This document shows, one piece after another, positions 25,501-37,882 of a DNA stretch of 64,000 bases (the stretch's first letter is position 1; every line of letters begins with the position of its first letter). The stretch comes from Ilex aquifolium (Eukaryota > Streptophyta > Magnoliopsida > Aquifoliales > Aquifoliaceae). A program made the position numbers and the translations under genes. Under the pieces are notes generated by a model. The model searched no databases and was not told the DNA's origin. It saw only the letters and a program-made list of their open reading frames with translations. The stretch covers positions 11,588,501 to 11,652,500 of the forward strand of contig OX637394.1 in the NCBI GenBank assembly GCA_951799425.1, in the 5' to 3' direction.

Positions 25501-28037
25501 AGAAAAAAATCTGGATGAATGAAAAAAACCATAATACCTGTTTAAGAATATATGGCCAGAAATCAAGACTGACCGTACTTTAGCATGTGGAACAGCACCT
25601 AACATATCAACTCGATCTTGAAGAGAGTGCTTTTCCCTCATCTCTTCCAGCCGAACTCTCTTAGGTCCATCTCCTCCAACAATAAAACGAACCTTGAAAT
25701 ATGTTTCTAGATGATGAATGAGTTCAAAATATACATAGAAATGTGGTATCTTTTACATAATTAATAGAAATTCCAGGATCTTTAACCAACAAACCCCCCC
25801 CCCCCCCCCCAAAAAAAAAAAAAAACACACACACACGCACAAAAAAAAAACAATTTAACGGACATTGATATATGTCTAGATGAGATGAATGAGTTCAAAA
25901 GATATATAGAGACGGGGTATCATTTACACAATTCATAGAAATTCCAGGATCTTTAACACCCCCGGGAGGTGGGGGTGTTACAAAAGAAAGTAGAATAAGA
26001 AAACAAAATCATTGATAGACGTTCCACTAGTGCTGGGCACACATAGGACAGCAAACCCTATTCCAAGGCAATGTTTTTGTCATGTTCAGAGCCCAAACAC
26101 TTATGTCACATTCAGTAACTCTGAGGTCTGTGCACAGACCTACCTCTACAAGCAGGTTCTTCCCAAATTTGTATTATAATATGAAAATGAACTAGAACAC
26201 ACCTACTCAATCTTAATTATTAATATATGCGATTTAGGACTATGCACAGTAGCCATTACATTGAACAAAGAAATCAATTGTCAATGCAGTATCTCTCAGC
26301 CAAAAACAACCGTAAACCAAAAAATATCAACCAAAACTTTGGAACAAAGTCATTAAATCACAGTGGTTCAAGTGCATCTAATAGAGGTTGCAGGGTCAGG
26401 CGTTAGAGTCTAATTGCCAACACTGTGTATGTGTTTTTTTTTTTTTGGTTTTTTTTTTTTTGGGGGGGGGGGGGGGGGGGGAGAGAGAGAGAGAGAGAGC
26501 ATATCAGTTGAGATATTTTTACCTAAATAATTTTTCGGGATGCTATCATTATTGGCATAATACCAAAGGCAAATGAGAAATTAACTGGAAATTCTGTAGT
26601 ACTGAAGCTTTAATCAATTGAATTAATACCCCTCTGATGCACCTTTAAATAAATAACTACCAGCAAGTGAATAGGCAAAGCCATAAATGCACTGCATAAA
26701 GGTATCTGAACGATGGATGATCATGCTTAAGTACAAGACTTTATGTCTTATCTGAAAGCTAGTAGCTTTCCCAGTTTCAATATTGAACCTTGGACATATA
26801 ATAGTTCTGAATCAAATCTCTTTAGAAAGAAGGTCGTTTGTCTCATGGTAGCCTGCTCCAGTCTCCTTACGAAACTTTCGTTGTTGGGTTAGCCATACAC
26901 TTCACATGTTTCTAGCAATTCACATGGTAACCCCAAAAGTTGCCAAACATGAAAGGCTCAAAAATAGGAACCCTGAATGAAAACTTAGATAAACACTAAA
27001 ATGGTCCCAAAGACTCACATTTTGATACAGGCGACATACTTCAGGGATAACTTCAACAAGCAGATCTGCACCCTTCCGATAAACCAATCTACTTATCACA
27101 ACTATAACAATTTCATCACTGCTGAGTCGCTCTGGAGCAGGCTTGAACATTGCTGTGTCGACAGCATTTGGTATAACAAAAACCTTTTCTGGTGGCAGTC
27201 CTGACCTTAGAACTGTGTTCTCTTTACTTGTATGAGAAACACAAATGGCCTGGCTAACATCTGCTAGAGTGAATTGCAATACCTTGTTCATGTGAATGCT
27301 CCCCACATCAGCAAAACCATAAAGTGAATGATCAGTAAATACAACTCTGTATCCCATAGTGCGTGCATGCATCAGAGCCTCATGACAAAGAGTTGAGAAG
27401 GCTTGATGTCCATGCACCAAAGATATCTTTTCCCGAACAAGAATTGTCCTTACAATTGGAAGTGTCCCATAAAAGGTGGGCAATGTGTTCTGCATAAGAA
27501 ATGGTTTCCACGGTATATAGTAAACTTTCAGGCCACCCGTCATGTACCTCACCCCCGAACGGTTTTCATAAGCATGAGTCATGACCACAACCTGAAAATT
27601 CAGTTGATCGAGTCCGTTTAAACATAAGTACAATGGGCATGAATCTGATGCATAGGATGATGAACTCTTAAGCAAAAGGAAATTTTCACAAAACTATTAG
27701 CTAGTGAGAAGCTATGTCCTTTCCAAATAGTCCACTAATGGGGAAATTCTCTGGATTAAGAAAGGAGGGGGAGGGGATGGGGGTAGTTCTTTCCAAAACT
27801 TCTATTCAAACTATCTCAAGTAAAAGAAGACTATTTTTTTTGTATTGTCTTTCCTTTCTACCAATACCAGTTGCATACTGATGCCTAAATGATAACAAAT
27901 TTAACATGTTCTCTAACCTTGTGTCCTAGCTTAAGTAAGCATTGCGATAGGTAATAAATGTGATTCTCCACACCACCAAAGTTGGGATAAAAAAAATCAG
28001 ACACCATCAAAATTCTGTGTTTTTCCTGATCAGACAT
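22599..28037 (-). CDS. PIGA: PIG-A/GPI3: GPI-GlcNAc transferase catalytic subunit
   Basis: This subunit transfers GlcNAc from UDP-GlcNAc to phosphatidylinositol on the cytosolic ER face, the first step of GPI-anchor synthesis, within the GPI-GnT complex (Arabidopsis SETH2). Eight coding exons on the minus strand: 28037-27918, 27591-27019, 25692-25538, 24911-24821, 24682-24566, 24479-24376, 22886-22796 and 22697-22599. All joins are in phase and give 449 aa, the usual length. Residues 1-40 contain [18 protein letters not shown]. The GT4 glycosyltransferase core follows, with [14 protein letters not shown] and [15 protein letters not shown]. The EX7E motif is intact (E287 and E295, within [11 protein letters not shown]). 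A C-terminal membrane anchor, [16 protein letters not shown], lies at about 398-413, followed by a short tail. All introns are GT-AG except the one after exon 4, which starts with GC. The ATG at 28037 matches the family start; a leader acceptor (TTGCAG) lies 20 bases upstream, so a 5' UTR exon is expected farther up. Intron 6 holds a Harbinger MITE. Confidence 0.96.
23355..23981. mobile_element. PIF/Harbinger (Tourist-like) MITE in PIG-A intron 6
   Basis: The left end is GGGCCCGTTTGGTTAG and the right end CTAAACAAACGAACCC, near-perfect inverted repeats flanked by TTA duplications (23352-23354 and 23982-23984). It is 627 bp and AT-rich with no coding potential. It lies in the intron between PIG-A exons 6 and 7, well away from the splice sites. 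Confidence 0.8.
24893..25024. repeat. ~65-bp tandem duplication over the PIG-A exon 4 acceptor
   Basis: The block spanning the start of exon 4 and the adjoining intron end (about 24893-24957) is repeated, diverged, at about 24958-25024; both copies end in AAGGGGATTAATT. The upstream copy in transcript sense keeps a look-alike AG and exon start, making a decoy acceptor. Confidence 0.7.
25720..25965. repeat. ~78-bp direct duplication with C/A homopolymers in PIG-A intron 2
   Basis: Two diverged copies of a block containing ATGAGTTCAAAA and ATAGAAATTCCAGGATCTTT lie at about 25720-25790 and 25888-25958. Between them are an 18-base C run, an A run and a short CA repeat. Confidence 0.75.
26433..26500. 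repeat. T/G homopolymers and (GA)n in PIG-A intron 2
   Basis: Two T runs, a G run of about 20 bases and a GA repeat. The sequence may be inaccurate here. Confidence 0.8.
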
Positions 28038-28498
28038 GAGGTCTGATATCTCAATCCCTGCAAGTAAGATAAAACTCCTGTATGGGTTAAGACTATATAA
28101 CCACAAACACTACATGATGACAAAGGGAGCTAAACAATATAGAACCAAAAACAACCAAAGAAAACAATTGCCAACCAATCATATTGTATTTGAAAAGTGT
28201 ACTTCACAAATGAGGTTCCTGCCTTTAATCACCTTTTTTTTGGCTACAAAAATGGGATAAAAAAGAAAAAGGAAAAATCCAGAAAGAAAAAGAACTAGCA
28301 CAATATCCAAACTGCTAAATGAGAAAAAAAATCCATTCAGCTTAGTAAGTTGTTTTCTAGTATCAGCTTTTTGAGTCACATGCAAACCAATTCAAATACC
28401 TTACACATAACTAGATCCCCAAACTACAACAGTGATTTGTCTCTAGGAGATCTCAAACCAAATACATGAGTAGTGTTTCTGATAGGCACATCATGGAA

Positions 28499-30470
28499 CT
28501 ACAGGTTTGATATCCATGCCTCTCTCGCTTCAAGTAAATGTGGACAATATCGCTTTGCTAGAATTTCAACTTGTTCAGCAAATGATTTGTTCCCTTGGTG
28601 GCCAATGTGTAGAACCATTTGATCCCAACACTTCCGACATTCATCTCCAGATCTGTGGTCAAGAAGATCATCCCAGTACACATCTTCTGTGCAGCATGCA
28701 TCCAACTTAAAAAGTACATCAAGCAGGCGATAGTCATCAGTGTCAGCCCATATGCCTTCAGCTACCAGAGATGATGTTAATTGTTTGCACCATTTCCTAC
28801 AGCAACTTACACTGGGTCTAGTGGATAATTTGTCACTAATTGAACCCCAACAAATATTATCTCGTAACATATACCATGCTTATATTTCTTTTTCTCAAAA
28901 GTTCTCATTTGCAGATCCGAATTCACTAAATCGAATAAAGTCTGGTACTCCTCCTGGGACCAATGTCCTTTCTTCATGTTAATTAATTTTATGACCCTAT
29001 GTTTGCCAAGTTCATCAGCCAATGACTTCCAATCATTCCCATGCTTTTCCTGGTACTTGCGGATAAGCTCATACTCTTCTTTAGTCCATTTACGCTTCTC
29101 ACCCCTTTCAAAAAAAATATGGGCACGGTGATAAGGTCTGTAAGGTAAGGCAGCTCCAATTTTTTTCCAATAGTTTTTTATTTCAGGGTGCGAGCTAGAG
29201 TGCATAACCATGTTCAGACCTTCTTCACCCAAGCCATTTGCCTCAATATAGTTAATAACAGCCTCTTTAACGATTTCATCTTCTTCTCCTGAAAACCTCT
29301 TACCTCATACTAAGTTGTCTTCCCGGGTTTTTCCCTTCCCAGTACTTGGAACATCTGACAAAGGGAAAATTTCCAAATGATCAAAAAACCTAATGTTCTT
29401 CAATTTTCTTTTACCTTTGCGATTTTCGAAACCACTTTCAACTTCTTTGCCCTTCTTACTCGTGCCAATATTATCCTTTTTGGCCTCACTGTCCTGTGTT
29501 TTATTTTTTTTCCTTCTCCCTCTTCCTCTTCTTTGATTCAAAATTCCCTGCAACATTATAATAGTCATCCATTGATTTTCTAACTTCTTTACCATCTTGG
29601 GCTTTTCTTTTCCCCACAACTTCACAATCCTCATTATCCTTTCTCCATTTTTTCTTCTTCCTTTTAGTAACCCATTCTTCTTTTTAATGATATCTTCTCT
29701 CTCAGAGCTTCTGTGCCCCTTTACTCCCTCATCTTTACCTGTAATCTCATTTTCAAAAAAATTCACGGAAGATGAAACAGTACCACTTCCATCTTGCTTT
29801 TTTCTTCTCCTCACGCTTCTTTCTTTTGTCTTTTCTTGGCTTGAACTCAATATCACTCTCTAAATTTATGCAAGCATTTGTTTGCAAGCTCCTATTCCCT
29901 TCTTCTACATTTGTTGTTTCATCCAAGATGTTTTTATTTCCACCAGATTTCAATTTTCTCTTCTTCTTTTCCTTCTTCTGATGTTTGTCATTCTGTAGAT
30001 CACCATCGCCTAGCACAGAATCCTTCCTATTTATAGCTTCATCGTGAAGACCATTAAGTGAAATATCACCACCACCCTCATGTTTCATCTTTTTCTTATC
30101 TTCTTTGATCAATCTGATATTACTTTCCAAACCCGTAGTTGCCACGTCTATGCAGTCAATTACCTCTTCACTGGATTCTAATTTTCTATTCTTCTTCTTA
30201 TCCTTTCTCTGATTTTTCTCTATTTGAGTATCACCATCCACTTTCATATAACCCTTACAATTTACAGCTTCCTCATATATACCATCAAGTTCAACAACAC
30301 CACCAACCTCACATGTCTTCGTATTTTTCTTTCCCTCATCTTTTTCTCGCCATTTCAAATTATTTTCCAACCCCGTGGAAACTGTGCAGTTCATTACTTC
30401 TACCAAATCTCTGGTCTCATATTCCTTTCTTTTATTGGACTTCTTCCCATCTTTGAAGCACGACCTCCTC
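28499..30470 (-). pseudogene. Decayed DMTF1/REB1-like MYB gene
   Basis: On the minus strand this reads as a plant cyclin-D-binding-Myb-like / RNA polymerase I termination factor-like protein. A long Lys/Glu-rich N-terminal region (about 30470-29310, repeated KKKRKLKS-type blocks) is followed by MYB repeats with RKWTKEEYELIRKYQEKHG, NDWKSLADELGKHR, GHWSQEEYQTLFDLVNSDL, then WADTDDYRLLDVLFKLDAC and FAEQVEILAKRYCPHLLEAR. The frame is broken three times: a shift in a poly-A-rich stretch near 29820, an in-frame TGA at 29305-29307 between DNLV and GKRFS (probably CGA to TGA), and an extra AT at about 28872 after KYKHG. Compared with the family as I remember it, short in-frame pieces are also missing after LPYRPY and after GKHR. 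Single shifts could be assembly errors, but the combination points to a pseudogene. The gap to PIG-A exon 1 is about 460 bp, same strand. Confidence 0.8.
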
Positions 30471-31233
30471 TACTACTCTCAAGCCTATGCTTGGGTTAAA
30501 CCTCGGTCAGGTTTGTGCACCAGTTATTTCTGCAGATAAGAAAAACCATAGAGATGTATCAAAAGAACAATGGTGGAATGGAAGCCTCTTCATACGATGA
30601 ATGGAAGCCTCATAGAAATACAGTAATTATCACCCCCTCCTCCAACAAGAAGTTTGTTTTTCCCCTTATTTTGCCTAACCCTGATATTAAACACCATAAA
30701 ACCGAGAGCATCCATTCACGGTTCTGACATTGTAAGCTATAATCCCCTCATTCCATAACTTTATATCCCTTTCTTTTTGCAGAAACATATTTACTTCTTG
30801 AATCCTATAACTTTTTATCTTGCACTCTATAGAATTGCAACATTGACTTTAGAAAATAAAAGCCCATACCAAACTAAGGCTCAATATCTTATACTAGAAC
30901 GAGCTCACTCGACACCCAAATTAAGGTTATTCCAGACCAGAGTAACCCTGGAATATTTGAGGCCTTATGTCACCACAAAAGGCATAAATCCGAAAAAAAT
31001 GCTAACAAATATCTTTCTGGAAAAAAATATATTAATTAGAGATGTACAAGCCACACACACATATAGAGATGTACAACTGCATATAACTATACAGGTTATG
31101 TAACTACTAACTAGGTTAAACGAGACAGAATTCAAAAATTGCAGCCACTTCCAGGAGAAAATATTGGATATATCGGTTACACCATATCAGCAATACCACT
31201 ACTAGAAAAATACACAGAAATGTGAACAGGTAG

Positions 31234-31236
31234 TTG

Positions 31237-31268
<32 letters not shown>
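31234..31268. repeat. (GA)n microsatellite
   Basis: Simple GA run in the presumed leader region. Confidence 0.9.
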
Positions 31269-31271
<3 letters not shown>

Positions 31272-31279
31272 GCAGTTAC

Positions 31280-31445
31280 AATACAGAGAGAGATCGTGGA
31301 GAAGGAGTCCCTATGCAAGACCGAATCTGGACCAGATCCGCTGCCTGTTCGTTCGTCACTGCGAAGTGGCGAGAAGACCCGAGAAGTGGAGATTCGGAAA
31401 TCATCAGACCGATCGAATTGAACCGATTTAGGGTTAAAAAAAAAA
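31280..31445 (-). promoter_or_regulatory. Probable promoter and 5' UTR exon of the DMTF1-like locus
   Basis: On the minus strand a telo-box-like AACCCTAAATC at about 31430-31440 precedes a GC-richer leader that becomes CT-rich and meets a possible donor, ATT|GTAACTGC, near 31280. A matching acceptor, TTATCTGCAG, lies near 30534, just upstream of the coding part. A leader intron suggests the locus was once a normal gene rather than a retrocopy. It could instead serve PIG-A through a longer splice. Confidence 0.4.
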
Positions 31446-31779
31446 AGGAATTTTTGTTTTTATATCTTAATTTTCATCTGAACCGTCCGGTTTGAAACAA
31501 ACCATACCGGCCGATTTTTTAGTTTTTTAACGGTTTAATTGTACAACTGGTCTGACTCATAACCTCAGTTTAAGCCCCAATTAACCGGTCTACCAGTCCG
31601 ATTCTGATAATTGTTAGGAGAGAAAGAATCTGATTTTTAAGGCACAAAATATATTTGGGGCTTAGGGAGGCCGATACCTCCCTAAAAACTTAATAAAATA
31701 AAAATACATTTTTTAAAATAATTGGGATAGAAGTACATCTCCTAAAGAAAAGTCATAAAAGCCATTTTACTCCTACCAT

Positions 31780-32600
<821 letters not shown>

Positions 32601-32699
32601 AATTTAAAATATTTTAAAATGTGTATTTATTGACAACTATTTGATGAAAAATAAGACTTAAATGAGGATAAGTTTTGAGGTGGTACTTTAAGTCAAATA

Positions 32700-33935
32700 A
32701 GTTTTGAAAAAGGTACTTACATCCCATTACAAAAATTCAACCTGGCCGAATTTGCTAAACACGTTCAGTTTGTATAGTTCTAATGAAAAACCTCTGGGTT
32801 AAACAGTTTTTGGACGGGGTTTTACTCTTAATTGATCCAAATATTAAGTCAATCCAGTCTAGACACCGGGTTGACTCGTCAATTTAATAGTACTTGATGG
32901 GTCAAGTCCAATGGCCTAGCCCACGATTTAAGCCTAGTTTAAATTAAGAGCCCAATTCCAAGAGATCTAGCATCAAAAGTGGTCCATGCTCAGTCAAGCT
33001 CATTAGGTTCGAGGAGTTACATCAGCAAGAGAGCATGCAAGAGTCATCAAAAAGCCTCCTCCTAGCTCCCTTGAGGGTCATCCAAGAACCTCCTCCTAGC
33101 TCCCTTAAGGGTTATCCAAGAGCCTCTTCCTAGCCACCTTGGAGTAAGGGTCATCCAAGAGCCTCATCCAAACCACATTGGAGTAAGAGTCATCCCAAGA
33201 GCCTCATCCAAGCCACCCTGGAGTAAAAGTCATCCCAAGAGCCTCATCCATGCCATCTTGGAAGAAGTCAACCACCTCCTCATCCTTTGACCGAGTCCTG
33301 CGGAGAGCACCATAACTGTCTCGCCCGTTGAGAAGAGGTCGCCAACTTCGTCAGACTAGCTATTTAATTACTATTAAATCGCTTCAATCCGTTATGACTA
33401 TTAAATCGCCCCAATCCGTTATGACCGTCAGATTAGTTATTAAAATACTATTTAGTCGCCGCAATCCGTTATGAAGCGACCATAAATTGCAAGCCCCACC
33501 AACACTTGGGGGGCATGACACTCAACAGAGCAGATCTCTCATCTCTCTCTCATAGTTTGTAACTCTCTGCTCTCCCTCCACACTTAAGTTAATAAAATAC
33601 TCAGCGATCCTAGCCATTCAAAGTGGATGTATGTCACGTTGACCGAACCACTATAAACCTTATTTTGCTTTTGTCTCTATCTCTCACCTATCAATTACTG
33701 CATTTTTTACTGTTTAATTGACAGGTGGTGTACAAACTCAATTTCTGCATCATCAGTACTCTATAAAATAAAAAACATCTTTCATAAAAAGTTAAAATAG
33801 ACAGTAAAATTTTATATATAATCCCAGAATAAGATTTTTTATTTTATCAATTTTTTATTTTATGTTTTGTCTTTTTTTATGAATAAATTTGACTTTTGTC
33901 CTTTTTTCACTCCTTTTTTGTATTGAGATATATTT
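32700..33935. other. Retroelement-like debris with ~45-bp tandem repeats
   Basis: Five or so diverged repeats of about 45 bp built on CATCCAAGAGCCTC(A/C)TCC and TAGCTCCCTT or CACC(T/C)TGGAGTAAG lie at about 33040-33260. A second, shorter family built on AAATCG-CC-CAATCCGTTATGA lies at about 33370-33480. The following CGAACCACTATAAA and pyrimidine-rich stretch resembles the 3' part of a plant LTR. Complete boundaries and a target duplication were not established. Confidence 0.45.
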
Positions 33936-34690
33936 TTTAATCTCAAATTGTACTTCGAAAAATTGTTCGAATCTTAATTTATACCCTCAAAAATCAAAAA
34001 ATTTAATTTACACCCTCAAATATAGAAATTTGTATCAATGCGCACCTTAAGTTAACCGTCAGTTTTTCGTTTAAAATTAAATGGATAACTTATACCTAGA
34101 CCCTATCATACTTGTCACTTAATCACTTAGATCTCTCACATCCCGTTAAAGTCCAAATATGACTAAAAATGTTCCTCCAATTGAGCATTCAAATAATTAT
34201 GTTTAAGTGATGTATTGTATTGTATTGTATTGTATTTGAATATAAAAAATATTATATAAATATTTGTATTATATTGGACATTCAAATTGTAAGCTTGATT
34301 TTGAATTTTAGAGTATAACGGACTCACAAAATAAATGGTAGTATGAAAATTATATTTTTTTATTATGATGAAATCATATTTTTTAATGGTTATATTAAAA
34401 GATATCAACGACAAGGAGTTATGTATTACACATGCACAAACGTCATGAGGTATAAGAGTAATATTCTAAATGTGAGGAGGTCCAAATGATTAAGTAACGA
34501 GTACGAGGGGATCTAGGTATAGTTTATCTATTTAGTTTTAAACGATAAGCTGACGACTTTTAATTTTAGGTGTGTATTGATACAAATTTTTATTTTTGAA
34601 TATACAAATTGAGATTTTTAATCTTTGAAGGTATAAATTGAGATTCGAACAATCTTTCAAGGTACAATTTACGATTAACACTAGATCAAA
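33935..34690. mobile_element. Foldback MITE, second copy of the 16.4 kb family
   Basis: Arms of roughly 300 bp are inverted relative to each other. The left has TTTGTATCAATGCGCACC and CTTGTCACTTAATCACTTAG; the right carries their diverged complements near 34570 and 34490. The word order matches the 16378-17055 element. Confidence 0.7.
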
Positions 34691-34699
34691 AGATAAATA

Positions 34700-36217
34700 T
34701 ACTTTTTTTTTATTCAAATAAATAGAATAGGAAGTTAGTTTGACTCTCTTCCTAGGAGTGCATATCAATCAGAAGAGAGAGAGAGAGAGAGAGAAGACTT
34801 ACCACTTACCAGTTAGAGGTGATGGGAGAGAGATCGACTGAAATCATTGAACTCCAGTCAAGAGTCATCACCTAAGAAGTGGTCGCCTGAGAGGCGGAGT
34901 GATTGATTGTGTGATAGTGTGAGAGTTGTAGTGACAGAGAGAGTGAGAAACCGTGATGAAATTTGGGATTTTAAGGCAAATTTGATCTAAAATGTGCAAT
35001 TTATAAAAAGTCTATTTGACCTGCCCAGTTCCTTAAACCCGTCTGGTGGTTTTTTGACGATTCTCTTGCACATTTGATCTAACAGTTGAATTGAACCGGT
35101 TTAGGTCTTAATTCACCAGTTTACCAATTGGACTTGTCGGTTTGGTCTGATTTTGATAACATTATTTTTAAGCGAGAATAAAACTTTTAAGATGTTTTAT
35201 TTATTTATTTATTATTGAATTCAAATACATAAAAATTGAATTAATTTTAATTATTGTTGTGTTTTTATAAATTAAAATTTTAATTTATTAACTATAATAT
35301 TAGACAGATAGAGTCACTTAAGGTGATGTAAGTCTAATAGTTAAATTGAAAATTTACTCACATCAATTCAAAGGGTAATTCGGTGATGACATACATAAAC
35401 TATAAATTCATATATCTTGAATTTAAAATTTAACAACTTTATAAATAGGAATGCCAAAATGTGACATGATTTATTAACATGATATGAAATTATAGAGTTT
35501 AAGTCTTCTTTAAGCCATCTATTTTCGTAAATGAGTGAACCAAATTCAACACTATTAATAAAAATGAATCAGGTATGAGTGAAGTTAATCAAACGAAATA
35601 CACAATATGGCTCGTTTATATGCTGGTTATACACGATTAATGCATGACACGAATCCGATATAATACGACTCGTTAGACACGAATTAATAAACGAATTAGG
35701 TATATGTGACATACTTTTTGTAGGCTTGTCAGTTGTGTCGGGTAAAGTGAATTTGTGTTGGGTCTTAGCAAATTCGTGTTAAAAAATACTCAACTCATAC
35801 TTGATTCGTTTATTAATTTGTGTCAAAAGAGTTGTGTTATATCAAGTTTGTATATAACCAACATATAAACGAGTTGTATCATGTATTTTTTTTTATTGAC
35901 TTTACACATACTCGATTTGTTTATTAATTGTGTTATGTCAAATTCACTCGTTTATGAAACGAGTAACTTAAAAAAGATTCAAACCCTTTAATTTTATATA
36001 ATATTTTTATTATATTAACAAATCGTGTCATATTTTAACACTTCTAATTTTTTAACATGAACCCACCTCACCCGACATAATTTGATAAGCCTCTTTATAA
36101 GGTCGTGTCAATTGTCAACAGCCGGACTTCACTCTTCAACTCAACGGTTCTCGAAGTGGAAGAATCTTCTGGAAACTCCTCGCTCTTTCCCTAATATACC
36201 CCCACAAACCACTCTAA
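34700..36217. other. Intergenic with a GA repeat and a short inverted element
   Basis: A GA microsatellite lies at 34774-34793. Sequences around 35040-35160 resemble 31490-31615, both containing AACCGGTTTAG- or AACCGGTC-like words. An inverted-repeat element with arms near 35615-35700 and 35785-35885, built on CGTTTAT and ACACGAATT words, is present; related words recur at 46370-46480. No gene is seen. Confidence 0.45.
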
Positions 36218-36369
36218 GAGCATCTCCAAAAGGCTAATTAAACCTACCCCTTTAGCTATTTTAGATAACTTCTTCTTAAAATGTGGCTCCAAGAGACTAG
36301 CTATTCCCCTATCTAAAATAGATAACCCCATTTTCACTCGCTGGATGTAGCGAGTCCTTCTCCCTCGCT

Positions 36370-36412
<43 letters not shown>

Positions 36413-37841
36413 TGAAGCTCCACAACACAGAACCGACAAGGCTTCATCGCAGGCTCCACCGAAGATCACTGAAGCTTCACCGACATTTAGCTTCACCGAT
36501 AAGGCTCCATTGGCTCCACCGACATTCAACACAGAAGATCACTGAAAGCTTCACCGACTCCATCGCAAGCTCCACCGACTCCACCGACTTCAAGGAGGCT
36601 TTCAGCAAATCTATTTTTCTTACATTCATACATTCAGATCTATATTTCTTTCATTCATACATTCAGATCTCCAAAAAATCTCCGGTATGTTTCAGAATTT
36701 CATACATCCAGATCTATTTTTCTTTCGTTTATATTTTACCCAATCATGTGGGTATTGGTTTACTTGATGGGTCTTGCCTGATTGGATTAATTTGTGATTT
36801 TTGTATTGTTGATCATTTGTTTGTATCGGTTTACTTGATTTTTGTATTGTTGATGCTTTGGGTATTGGTTTACTTGGTCTGATCACTAGTCTTTCTGGGC
36901 TGTTTTATCTTCCTATGTTGGAATGTCAAGTTAATGTTGTACACTGTTTTCGTTGCATTTAACCGATGATATCTCAATTTTTCAACATGTAAATTTGTTG
37001 GAACTTTTGTCTCCACCTTTTTTTTTGTTTTCCCCCTCAATTCAGGAATACTTTCCATGCTTTCTAGATTGTATTTGTCTCCACCATGGTGAGATGCTAT
37101 TGTAGTTGTAGATTGTTTTACTTAATTTTAACCAACTTCTACACCCATTTTTGTTCATTCTTTGCAATTTTATCAGTTCATAATTTGTATGTAGAGCTAG
37201 AAAATATGATACAAGTGCAACCTTTCCTGTTTCTCTTTTTGTTTTCTAGCTTTTGTAATAATATATTATGATACATGATGATCAGTGTATGCAGCTACTG
37301 ATGGGATGCTTCATTATAGAAGAAAGATTTGTGATGAACTACACTATTTTTTTCTTATCTGGTTAAGATTGGATGTATAACGTATGAATTTTTTCAGTAA
37401 TAATGTTTAGATAAGATTTACTGACCGAATTTACTATGACAACAGTTGAATTTGCAATGGATAACAATTTGAATTGGTTTTACTGCCAATTCAATGGTAA
37501 CATAGATTTTTTAAAGAAGATTCATTGGGTGAACTGGTTGGATGTATGCCCTAAAATGTATATAATAACAAATATAATTGATAGATATAATAACAATTTT
37601 AAAATTTTGATGGTGTGGCGTAACACGTCAGCATGTGATGTCATCAATACGGTGATGACATGGCATACTACATAGTATTTTAGATTTTATTATTAAAAGT
37701 TAATTAAAGTTAGTTGAAATGGTTAGCTAAAATAGATAGTGTTGTTGAAGTGATTTTGAAAAAGTGGTTAGGTAAAGTAGATAATATAATATTTAAATAT
37801 ATTTTGAGTAACTATTTTAAATAGTCTTATGGGAGATGCTC
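36218..37841. mobile_element. Non-autonomous PIF/Harbinger element, 1.6 kb
   Basis: The terminal inverted repeats GAGCATCTCC and GGAGATGCTC are flanked by TAA at 36215-36217 and 37842-37844. The subterminal TAGCTATTTTAGATAA word is mirrored near 37715 and 37770. The interior has a (CT)n run (36369-36408) and a GCTTCACCGA/CTCCACCGA-rich stretch at about 36420-36600. No transposase or ORF1 is recognised. Confidence 0.78.
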
Positions 37842-37882
37842 TAATTACCAAAAACACACTGAACATCTACTCTACATCTTCA

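Noticed and set aside
29377..30499. Phe/Ser/Leu-rich plus-strand frames
   Set aside because: Antisense shadows of the Lys/Glu-rich part of the DMTF1-like locus.
33040..33270. CRISPR-like spaced repeats
   Set aside because: Repeats are diverged and the intervals are themselves repeated, in a plant nuclear context; they are tandem repeats.
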